In this document: one piece after another, positions 1-5,031 of the stretch
Numbering within the stretch: the stretch's first letter is position 1
Layout of the letters: the number at the start of each line of letters is the position of its first letter
Source: an uncultured Verrucomicrobiales bacterium
GTDB taxonomy: Bacteria > Verrucomicrobiota > Verrucomicrobiia > Verrucomicrobiales > Akkermansiaceae
Assembly: GCA_938001985.1 (NCBI GenBank)
Contig: CALLBE010000179.1
Location: 1 to 5,031 of the forward strand
Reading direction: 5' to 3'
Length of the DNA stretch: 5,031 bases
Notes under the pieces: model-generated
Seen by the model: the letters and a program-made list of their open reading frames with translations, nothing else
The model's database searches: none
What the model was told of the DNA's origin: nothing
Translations under genes and position numbers: made by a program

Positions 1-697
1 GCAAGGAGGCCAATGTTTTAATCCCCATAAAACGTTGGATATCTCTCGACGCCAATAAAACACGCTTAATGTTCGGTCCATGGCTTTTTGTAATCAAACC
101 GATACGCTCACTGTACTCATCCGCCTCAGCAATCATGAAGATCGCGAGAACAAGAACGACAAAGCTCGTTCCTAAAAAGCTAGTCACAGAACCTAAAACC
201 CCAGTACTCACCGTCCACAACTCCTTCATGTCAACAATGTTCAAAATTTGGTCAATTTCGCGTACCAACGTCCTCATTAAACTCGCTGTTCCATCTTGAT
301 ACTGCTGGATCTCAAGTGAAATATCCTCATTCCCCATGGAGGTCAAAAACAACTTCAAGCTCTCCGTCGCCATGCCAATTTGATCTGAAATCAAATTATA
401 ATAAGTAGAACTCCATTTTCCCTGAAGGTCTCCGAGCAATGCAAATGAAATCAAGGTCAAACCTAGCAAAAAGGCCACATCTATTAGAATAGTTAAAGTC
501 ACCGCCAAGACCTTCGGAACTTTTCGATTAATCATGTAGGAAGTCATCGGATAACTCACCGTGGCTATGAAAAACGCCAGCATAATGGGGATCAAAACCG
601 CTTGAGCAGCTTTCAAGCCCGCAATGATAACGATAAAAGCGCCAATAATATAGAGAAAGTTCCCTGATGGCTTATGGGTGGATAGGTTTTTACTCAT
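1..697 (-). CDS. AI-2E family transporter (PerM/YdiK-type), N-terminal part, cut by the window edge
   Basis: An open frame starts at ATG 697-695 and runs off the left edge after 232 codons without a stop. It reads as an inner-membrane protein of the AI-2E transporter (PerM/YdiK) family, whose members are mostly exporters or ion antiporters of unproven substrate. Visible hydrophobic segments lie at about residues 14-31, 33-48 and 62-88. A soluble loop follows (about 90-160), then a further membrane segment at about 166-190. The entry segment LIPIMLAFFIATVSYPM (35-51) and the block IAEADEY followed by RDIQRFMGIKTLASL (189-232) are typical of the family. Members are usually about 350 residues, so roughly a third is missing. 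The start is fixed: an in-frame TGA (730-728) lies just upstream and no other ATG, GTG or TTG falls between. There is no Shine-Dalgarno motif. It is separated from groEL by a terminator, so it is probably its own transcription unit. The family call is firm; the substrate is unknown. Confidence 0.85.
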   Translation of the reverse strand, partial: MSKNLSTHKPSGNFLYIIGAFIVIIAGLKAAQAVLIPIMLAFFIATVSYPMTSYMINRKVPKVLAVTLTILIDVAFLLGLTLISFALLGDLQGKWSSTYYNLISDQIGMATESLKLFLTSMGNEDISLEIQQYQDGTASLMRTLVREIDQILNIVDMKELWTVSTGVLGSVTSFLGTSFVVLVLAIFMIAEADEYSERIGLITKSHGPNIKRVLLASRDIQRFMGIKTLASL

Positions 698-733
698 TAA
701 AAGGCGTACTAAATAGTGGTTTTCTAATCACTT

Positions 734-780
734 AAATACTTTAATTTTGGGATAACAACCAGATGTATTTTAAAGTATTT
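734..780. repeat. 11-bp inverted repeat with tandem GTATTTT(T)AAA units, operator-like
   Basis: AAATACTTTAA at 734-744 is a perfect inverted copy of TTAAAGTATTT at 770-780, with 25 bases between the arms. The right arm also lies in a tandem pair, GTATTTTAAA (765-774) and GTATTTTTAAA (775-785), so three related half-sites sit within about 50 bases. The position, 37-88 bases upstream of the transporter start, fits an operator or leader structure. The arms are almost all A/T, so chance or low complexity remains possible. Confidence 0.4.
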
Positions 781-833
781 TTAAACATTAATTAAAACAC
801 CCTCACCTGTCTTTTCTCTCTCTAAACTACTTA

Positions 834-851
834 GTAAGACAGACCTCTTAC
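834..851. repeat. 18-bp dyad GTAAGA-N6-TCTTAC
   Basis: GTAAGA (834-839) and TCTTAC (846-851) form a perfect 6-bp inverted repeat around CAGACC. It lies directly past the T-tract of the groEL terminator and about 137 bases upstream of the transporter start. A second weak pairing, CTGTCTT (807-813) with AAGACAG (836-842), overlaps it. It could be a regulator site or the upstream edge of the transporter promoter region; function is unproven. Confidence 0.3.
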
Positions 852-857
852 CTTTAT

Positions 858-891
858 AAAAATAAAAAAGAGCGCCAATAGTGGCGCTCTT
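858..891 (-). terminator. Intrinsic terminator of the dnaK-groEL operon
   Basis: AAGAGCGCCA (868-877) pairs perfectly over 10 bp with TGGCGCTCTT (882-891) around a four-base loop ATAG. Read on the minus strand, the GC-rich stem begins 27 bases past the groEL stop and is followed by a T-tract (869-858, eleven T in twelve bases). This is a textbook Rho-independent terminator. On the plus strand the hairpin is followed by T5 (894-898), so it could also stop weak opposing transcription. Confidence 0.93.
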
Positions 892-918
892 GCTTTTTAT
901 AAGATGAGTAATCTCTAA

Positions 919-2550
919 TTACATCATACCACCCATGCCGCCGTGGTCGTGACCATGATCAGCACCTGCAGCCGCTGGCTCAGGGATGTCTGTAATTAGA
1001 ACCTCTGTCGTGAGAAGAAGTCCTGAGATAGACGCTGCGTTTTGAAGCGCTGAGCGTGTTACTTTAGTTGGATCAACAACACCTGCTTCGATCAAGTCAA
1101 CGTACTCTTCTGTTTTCGCGTTGTAGCCAATGTTGCCTTCTTTCGCTTTAACATTCGCTACGATCACAGCGCCTTCTTGGCCTGAGTTCTCAACGATTTG
1201 ACGAAGTGGAGCTTCTACAGCACGACGAACGATTTCAGCACCTGTTGCTTCATCACCCACTAATGAAAGTGAATCAATTGCAGATTGAGCGCGAAGTAAC
1301 GCCGTACCACCACCGGCTACGATACCTTCTTCAACCGCTGCGCGGGTTGCGTGTAAGGCATCTTCAACACGGTCTTTCTTCTCCTTCATCTCAGTTTCAG
1401 TCGCGGCACCAATATTGATGACAGCTACACCACCTGCTAATTTTGCAAGACGCTCTTGAAGTTTTTCCTTATCGTAATCTGAAGTGGTTTCTTCGATTTG
1501 ACGGCGAATGATTCCCACACGGCCTTGGATCTCTTCTGAAGCACCTTTACCTTCAACAATGGTTGTATTGTCTTTTGTGATGGTGATACGAGTCGCTTCA
1601 CCAAGGTCATCGATCTCAAGGTCTTCAAGCTTGATACCCAACTCTTCAGTTACGCATTTACCACCTGTAAGCGTTGCGATGTCTTCAAGCATCGCTTTAC
1701 GACGGTCACCGAAACCTGGAGCTTTAACAGCTGCCACGTTGAGTGTGCCACGAAGTTTGTTCACAACGAGTGTTGTCAACGCTTCACCTTCTACGTCTTC
1801 AGCGATGATTAAGAAAGGACGGCCTGTTTTTGCCACTTTCTCAAGAAGAGGAAGCATGTCCTTAAGGTTAGAGATCTTCTTCTCGTGAATAAGAACAAGA
1901 GGGTTGTCTAGGTTAGCCTCAAGTGTCTCTGTATTTGTTGAGAAGTAAGGAGAAAGGTAACCTTTATCAAATTGCATACCTTCAACCACGTCTAGTGTTG
2001 TCTCGATGCCTTTAGCTTCTTCAACAGTGATCGTTCCGTCTTTGCCTACTTTGTCCATTGCTTCTGCAATGATGTTACCGATTTCGGTATCCCAGTTCGC
2101 AGAAACCGTAGCCACTTGTGCAATCTCTTTGCTGTCTGAAACTTGCTTAGAGATGGCTTTAAGACCACCTACGATTGCTTCAGATGCGGCAAGAATACCA
2201 CGTTGTAGTGAGATTGGGTTCGCTCCAGCGGTTACGTTGCGAAGACCTTCTCTGTAGATGGCTTCAGCAAGTACGGTTGCTGTGGTTGTTCCGTCACCCG
2301 CTACATCATTTGTTTTTGATGAAACTTCACGAACCAACTGAGCACCCATGTTCTCATAAGCGTCTTCAAGTTCGATCTCTTTAGCAACGGTTACACCGTC
2401 TTTTGTGATTGCTGGAGAGCCAAACTTTTTGTCTAAAATAACGTTACGTCCTGATGGGCCTAATGTTGATTTAACCGCTCTTGCGATAATTGTTACACCG
2501 TCAAGTAACTTGTGACGTGCTTCTTCTCCTAATAGTAATTTCTTAGCCAT
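919..2550 (-). CDS. groEL: Chaperonin GroEL (Hsp60), complete
   Basis: This complete 543-residue GroEL is the subunit of the cytosolic double-ring chaperonin that folds proteins in an ATP-driven chamber capped by GroES. The equatorial ATP site is visible: TLGPSGRNV (29-37), the GDGTTT nucleotide loop (86-91, catalytic-site Asp87) and [10 protein letters not shown] (412-421). The intermediate domain carries [16 protein letters not shown], with Asp397 equivalent to the hydrolytic Asp398 of E. coli. The apical block [14 protein letters not shown] (190-203) and [17 protein letters not shown] are intact. Length is normal for the family. The C-terminal GGMGGMM tail is preceded by a short histidine-rich stretch, ADHGHDHGG (530-538), which is not in the E. 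coli protein. The start is ATG 2550-2548 with the standard MAK opening, 25 bases after groES and without a Shine-Dalgarno motif. A strong terminator follows, so it is the last gene of the operon. All key residues are present and I see no disruption. Confidence 0.98.
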   Translation of the reverse strand: MAKKLLLGEEARHKLLDGVTIIARAVKSTLGPSGRNVILDKKFGSPAITKDGVTVAKEIELEDAYENMGAQLVREVSSKTNDVAGDGTTTATVLAEAIYREGLRNVTAGANPISLQRGILAASEAIVGGLKAISKQVSDSKEIAQVATVSANWDTEIGNIIAEAMDKVGKDGTITVEEAKGIETTLDVVEGMQFDKGYLSPYFSTNTETLEANLDNPLVLIHEKKISNLKDMLPLLEKVAKTGRPFLIIAEDVEGEALTTLVVNKLRGTLNVAAVKAPGFGDRRKAMLEDIATLTGGKCVTEELGIKLEDLEIDDLGEATRITITKDNTTIVEGKGASEEIQGRVGIIRRQIEETTSDYDKEKLQERLAKLAGGVAVINIGAATETEMKEKKDRVEDALHATRAAVEEGIVAGGGTALLRAQSAIDSLSLVGDEATGAEIVRRAVEAPLRQIVENSGQEGAVIVANVKAKEGNIGYNAKTEEYVDLIEAGVVDPTKVTRSALQNAASISGLLLTTEVLITDIPEPAAAGADHGHDHGGMGGMM

Positions 2551-2575
2551 ATTGTCTGTTTTTTAAGTATTTAAA
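2551..2575 (-). promoter_or_regulatory. groES-groEL gap: A-rich translation initiation region without Shine-Dalgarno
   Basis: The 25 bases between the groES stop and the groEL ATG read, on the minus strand, as AT-rich sequence with a run of six A and then CAGACAAT directly before ATG. No GGAG, AGGA or GAGG lies within reach. The gene is normally very highly expressed, so initiation probably relies on an unstructured A-rich leader or on coupling to groES translation. No promoter or terminator is visible. Confidence 0.5.
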
Positions 2576-2869
2576 TTAACCTTGGTAAACTCCAAGAATG
2601 TCAGATTGATTGAGAATTAAATAATCTTCTCCCTCGATTTTAATATCTGTACCTCCGTACTTAGAGATTAAAACAGTATCGCCTACCGCTACGTTAAACA
2701 CGATGTCGTTACCATTTTCATCTTTACCACCTGTGCCCAAAGCGATCACTTCTGCATCTTGTGGTTTTTCCTTAGCACTATCCGTAAGGATGATGCCTCC
2801 TGCGCTGACTTCTTCAGCTTCAGCACGCTTTACTAATACGCGTGCGCCTAATGGTTGTATGTTTTTCAT
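2576..2869 (-). CDS. groES: Co-chaperonin GroES (Hsp10), complete
   Basis: This complete 97-residue GroES forms the heptameric lid of the GroEL chamber. Its N-terminal strand IQPLGARVLVKR (4-15) is family-typical. The mobile loop at about 16-33 carries GGIIL (24-28), the tripeptide-containing block that docks on the GroEL apical domain. AEVIALGTGGKDENG (39-53) covers the roof hairpin, and VGDTVLISKYGGTDIKIEGEDYLIL (62-86) the second half of the barrel. ILGV lies near the end. The length matches the family norm (94-100). It starts 30 bases after the DUF6428-type gene and ends 25 bases before groEL, so it is co-transcribed with both. The ATG at 2869-2867 is preceded by TAAATACT and no Shine-Dalgarno motif. 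No His-rich extension is present. Confidence 0.97.
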   Translation of the reverse strand: MKNIQPLGARVLVKRAEAEEVSAGGIILTDSAKEKPQDAEVIALGTGGKDENGNDIVFNVAVGDTVLISKYGGTDIKIEGEDYLILNQSDILGVYQG

Positions 2870-2899
2870 AGTATTTATAATTGATTGTTTAGTGATTAA
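2870..2899 (-). promoter_or_regulatory. Gap before groES: AT-rich initiation region, no terminator
   Basis: These 30 bases separate the DUF6428-type stop from the groES start. On the minus strand they end in TAAATACT immediately before ATG, and contain no Shine-Dalgarno motif, no hairpin with a T-tract and no clear promoter. Read-through from dnaK into groES is therefore the simplest reading. Confidence 0.45.
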
Positions 2900-2904
2900 T
2901 TAAC
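2893..2904. repeat. Left copy of a 12-bp inverted repeat flanking the DUF6428-type gene
   Basis: TGATTAATTAAC here matches the reverse complement of GTTAATTAATGA at 3360-3371 in 11 of 12 positions. This copy overlaps the stop codon of the DUF6428-type gene. The core TTAATTAA is itself a palindrome, so much of the inverted match follows from that core. Confidence 0.35.
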
Positions 2905-3343
2905 AGCAGCCTGTTGGATTCCCAAAGGCATCCAAACCGCACTTATCGGGTGACAAGCATGCTGTTTGTTTATTGGTTAAATTAAAAACAATTGCCACAT
3001 CAGTGACCTGACAATTGTCTAAAGAAAAAATACTCAAGTGATTGGATTGATATTCACATTCAATCACATCCTCATCACTGAGGCCGATAGCCGCTGAATG
3101 ACTTAAGATTTCATTCAGCTTGCTAGCCTTGAGTACGTGTTGCGTATCATTAGCAACCCAAATTTGTAACATGCACGCCTTAGAAGAGCGCTTTGTACCA
3201 CCGCAATCCACGAAGGATTTTGTCACCAACCCCAACTCCGTGATGTGGAAGTGAGGTGGAATCAACTTCCCCTCTGGCAATTGGAAAGCCAATCGCTTGT
3301 CGGGGTGTTGAGATAATAGCTGCTTAAGTGCTTCTAATTGCAT
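2900..3343 (-). CDS. DUF6428-type cysteine-rich small protein in the chaperone operon
   Basis: This complete 147-residue soluble protein has no signal peptide or membrane segment. I recognise it, from memory of the family's sequence pattern, as DUF6428-like: PPHFHITELGLV (29-40), SFVDCGGT (43-50), QIWVANDTQHVLKASKL (60-76), an ECEYQS strand (95-100), NKQTACLSPDKCG (124-136) and a terminal CC. It has eight cysteines (47, 57, 96, 111, 129, 135, 146, 147), and His31 and His33 could add metal ligands. The function is unknown; my recollection is that relatives often lie beside arsR, arsC-like phosphatase and arsenite-efflux genes, which would suggest a thiol or metalloid link. Here it sits 41 bases after dnaK and 30 before groES, an unexpected neighbourhood. 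The start is ATG 3343-3341, without a Shine-Dalgarno motif. The gene is surely real; the family name is likely; the role is not known. Confidence 0.8.
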   Translation of the reverse strand: MQLEALKQLLSQHPDKRLAFQLPEGKLIPPHFHITELGLVTKSFVDCGGTKRSSKACMLQIWVANDTQHVLKASKLNEILSHSAAIGLSDEDVIECEYQSNHLSIFSLDNCQVTDVAIVFNLTNKQTACLSPDKCGLDAFGNPTGCC

Positions 3344-3359
3344 GGAACAAATTGAATGG

Positions 3360-3371
3360 GTTAATTAATGA
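3360..3371. repeat. Right copy of the 12-bp inverted repeat flanking the DUF6428-type gene
   Basis: GTTAATTAATGA lies in the 41-base gap between dnaK and the DUF6428-type gene and pairs with the copy at 2893-2904. A third TTAATTAA occurs at 788-795 upstream of the transporter, so the core may be a general AT-rich spacer element rather than a boundary mark. Confidence 0.35.
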
Positions 3372-3384
3372 TCGCTATCGCCTT

Positions 3385-5031
3385 TTACGCTTCGTCAACA
3401 ACATCAGCGTCAACAACCTTGCCTTTAGCCTGTTTAGGCTCAGCTTGTTTGCCTTCTGCTGGTTGAACGTCTGGATTACCTCCCATATCTGGAGCTCCAC
3501 CTGCCGCTGCGCCAGCCGCTTGAGCCAAGGCTTGTAGTTGTGTTTCTAAATCTGCTTTTTTAGCCTTAATCTCATCGAGATTATCCGCTGCAATCGCTTC
3601 TTTAAGAGCCGCTACTTTAGCTTCGATTTCTGATTTCAACTCAGCAGGAGCCTTGTCGCCCATTTCCTCCAATTGTTTCTCAACTTGGAAGGCAAGACCA
3701 TCGGCTTCGTTCTTCGTTTGAACGGCTTCTGCTTTTGCTTTATCCGCTTCTGCGAATTGCTCAGCATCGGCTTTCGCTTTTGCAATCTCTTCGTCAGAAA
3801 GACCTGAAGATCCTTCGATTGAGATTTTCTGCTCTTTACCTGAGTTCTTATCTTGAGCTGAAACGTGGAGAATACCATTCGCATCAATATCAAAAGTCAC
3901 TTCAATTTGAGGCTCACCACGGCGAGCTGGCTGAATACCATCCAATCGGAAGTTACCTAAGAGCTTGTTATCAGCAAACATCTTACGCTCACCTTGACAG
4001 ATTCTAATATCCACAGCTGGCTGATTATCAACCGCTGTTGAGAAGATCTGAGATTTCTTAACAGGAATCGTCGTGTTACGCTCGATCATCGCAGTCGCCA
4101 CCTCTCCCATTGTTTCGATAGAAAGTGATAATGGCGTTACGTCTAAGAGAAGAACTCCCTCAACGTCACCTTGAAGAACACCGCCTTGAGTCGCCGCACC
4201 TAAAGCAACCACCTCGTCAGGGTTCACCCCTGTGTTTGGTTCCTTACCAGCAAGAGCGTGCGCTGTTTCTTTCACCTTAGGCATACGAGTCATACCACCC
4301 ACGAGAACAAGCTCGTCGATTTCTGAGATAGAAACATCCGCTTCTTTAATCGCGTCCAAGGTTGGCTTCTTCGTGCGCTCAAAGAGAGAATCCGTGATTT
4401 GCTCTAGTTGATTACGTGTGAATGAAATCTGAATGTGCTTAGGCCCATTAGCATCCGCTGTAATGAACGGAAGGTTGATGTCGTAGTTTTGTGAAGATGA
4501 AAGAGCAATCTTAGCTTTTTCCGCTTCCTCTTTAATACGCTGGATTGCGTCCGGCTGTGAAGAAAGGTCCATGCCTTCTTGTTTCTTAAACTCAGCCAAT
4601 ACGAAGTCGATGAGAGCATTATCCCAGTCATCACCCCCTAATTGCGTATCACCATCCGTTGCCAACACCTCGAAGACACCGTCAGAAATCTCCAAGACGG
4701 TCACATCAAATGTTCCACCACCTAAGTCATAAACAGCGATTGTTTCATCATCCTTTGAGTCAAGACCGTAAGCAAGAGCAGCTGCAGTAGGCTCGTTGAT
4801 AATACGCTTGACCGTTAGGCCTGCGATTTCACCCGCTGCTTTAGTCGCGTTACGCTGTGAATCATTGAAGTAAGCAGGTACTGTAATCACCGCTTCGGTG
4901 ATCGTTTCTCCGATTTTCTCTTCAGCATCAGCCTTTAACTTACCAAGCACCATTGCCGCGATCTCTTGAGGAGAAAATGTTTTCTCTTCTCCAGCCACTT
5001 CAACCTGAATATGAACATCACCATTAGGTGC
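3385..5031 (-). CDS. dnaK: Chaperone DnaK (Hsp70), lacking its N-terminal ~95 residues at the window edge
   Basis: The frame is open from the right edge to TAA at 3387-3385, giving 548 residues that begin at the position of about residue 96 of E. coli DnaK. DnaK is the cytosolic ATP-driven Hsp70 that binds exposed hydrophobic stretches with DnaJ and GrpE. In fragment numbering, visible parts are the ITVPAYFND block (49-57), [13 protein letters not shown] (77-89), phosphate loop 2 DLGGGTFDV (102-110), the adenosine motif [11 protein letters not shown] (241-251), the linker [10 protein letters not shown] (293-302), and a beta substrate domain with [11 protein letters not shown] and [23 protein letters not shown] helical lid follows, then an Ala/Gly/Pro-rich tail ending [10 protein letters not shown], a short form of the usual VVDAEFEEV end. 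The first phosphate loop lies off the window. A GTG at 4998-4996 is internal, not a start. The expected full length is near 645 residues, normal for bacterial DnaK. It is the first visible gene of the operon. Confidence 0.97.
   Translation of the reverse strand, partial: APNGDVHIQVEVAGEEKTFSPQEIAAMVLGKLKADAEEKIGETITEAVITVPAYFNDSQRNATKAAGEIAGLTVKRIINEPTAAALAYGLDSKDDETIAVYDLGGGTFDVTVLEISDGVFEVLATDGDTQLGGDDWDNALIDFVLAEFKKQEGMDLSSQPDAIQRIKEEAEKAKIALSSSQNYDINLPFITADANGPKHIQISFTRNQLEQITDSLFERTKKPTLDAIKEADVSISEIDELVLVGGMTRMPKVKETAHALAGKEPNTGVNPDEVVALGAATQGGVLQGDVEGVLLLDVTPLSLSIETMGEVATAMIERNTTIPVKKSQIFSTAVDNQPAVDIRICQGERKMFADNKLLGNFRLDGIQPARRGEPQIEVTFDIDANGILHVSAQDKNSGKEQKISIEGSSGLSDEEIAKAKADAEQFAEADKAKAEAVQTKNEADGLAFQVEKQLEEMGDKAPAELKSEIEAKVAALKEAIAADNLDEIKAKKADLETQLQALAQAAGAAAGGAPDMGGNPDVQPAEGKQAEPKQAKGKVVDADVVDEA

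Larger units (their letters stand above)
698..857 (-). promoter_or_regulatory. AT-rich leader/probable promoter region of the transporter gene
   Basis: This spacer lies between the groEL terminator and the transporter start and must hold the transporter promoter if that gene is transcribed on its own. It is strongly AT-rich, with a purine-rich tract on the minus strand (about 811-823). I see no convincing -35/-10 pair; TAAAAT at about 766-771 on the minus strand is a weak -10 candidate with a poor -35. Several repeats, listed separately, lie here. No open frame worth calling was seen. Confidence 0.4.
858..5031 (-). other. Predicted operon dnaK - DUF6428-type - groES - groEL
   Basis: Four same-strand genes are separated by 41, 30 and 25 bases with no hairpin plus T-tract between them, and one strong terminator follows the last. 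This supports a single transcript carrying the Hsp70 and Hsp60/Hsp10 machines. dnaJ, grpE and hrcA are not in the visible part. No CIRCE-like repeat was found inside; if present it would lie upstream of dnaK beyond the window. An internal promoter inside the DUF6428-type gene cannot be excluded. Confidence 0.8.

Noticed and set aside
69..299. Plus-strand 76-codon open frame
   Set aside because: It lies wholly antisense to the transporter coding frame, which shows clear family motifs; the plus-strand product has no recognisable features.
868..891. Terminator hairpin as a riboswitch or small RNA
   Set aside because: A perfect 10-bp stem, four-base loop and T-tract right after groEL are fully explained by intrinsic termination.
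1508..1888. Plus-strand 126-codon open frame inside groEL
   Set aside because: It is an antisense shadow of the conserved groEL sequence; its Ser/Pro-rich product reflects groEL codon patterns.
2870..3384. CIRCE (HrcA operator) between dnaK and groES
   Set aside because: No TTAGCACTC-N9-GAGTGCTAA-like repeat is present in either gap; the only repeats are TTAATTAA-centred.
3735..4007. Plus-strand 90-codon open frame inside dnaK
   Set aside because: Antisense shadow of dnaK with no domain-like pattern or start signal.
4996..4998. Possible dnaK start at an internal GTG
   Set aside because: The frame stays open to the right edge and encodes conserved DnaK sequence (NGDVHIQVE) upstream, so the true start is off the window.
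1..5031. CRISPR array, tRNA, rRNA, insertion sequence or prophage elements
   Set aside because: There are no regularly spaced repeats, transposase frames, tRNA-like cloverleafs or rRNA motifs that I could see; nearly all of the window is filled by housekeeping coding sequence.

Overview
The window shows one compact protein-folding operon and the 5' part of a membrane-protein gene, all on the minus strand. Read in the direction of transcription, right to left, the order is: dnaK (start lies beyond the right edge), a small cysteine-rich DUF6428-type gene, groES, groEL, an intrinsic terminator, a 220-base AT-rich spacer with operator-like repeats, and an AI-2E-family (PerM/YdiK-type) transporter gene cut by the left edge.

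Organism: this is a bacterium of moderate to low GC (judged by eye). The GroEL and GroES sequences read to me as PVC-superphylum, most likely Verrucomicrobiota (Opitutales-like). The basis is recalled family resemblance, for example SANWD and [12 protein letters not shown] in GroEL and the PQDAEVIALGTG block in GroES. They look less like Bacteroidota proteins, although none of the four visible start codons has a Shine-Dalgarno motif, a habit best known from Bacteroidota. The phylum call is an inference at moderate confidence; no search was run.

Region by region: 1-697 is the N-terminal 232 codons of the transporter. 698-918 is intergenic, with an 11-bp inverted repeat and tandem GTATTTT(T)AAA units in the transporter leader, an 18-bp dyad, and a strong hairpin plus T-tract that ends the chaperone operon. 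919-2550 is groEL and 2576-2869 is groES. 2900-3343 is the DUF6428-type gene, and 3385-5031 is dnaK without its first ~95 codons. The gaps between operon genes are 25, 30 and 41 bases, with no terminator in any of them, so the four genes are probably co-transcribed.

How it works together: DnaK (Hsp70) holds unfolded chains and GroEL/GroES encapsulate and fold them. Having both machines in one operon implies shared stress control, but the promoter and any CIRCE or sigma-32-type element would lie upstream of dnaK, outside the window. The unusual member is the DUF6428-type protein, with eight cysteines in 147 residues and a CC end. I associate this family with arsenic-resistance neighbourhoods rather than chaperone operons, so it is the most interesting item here.
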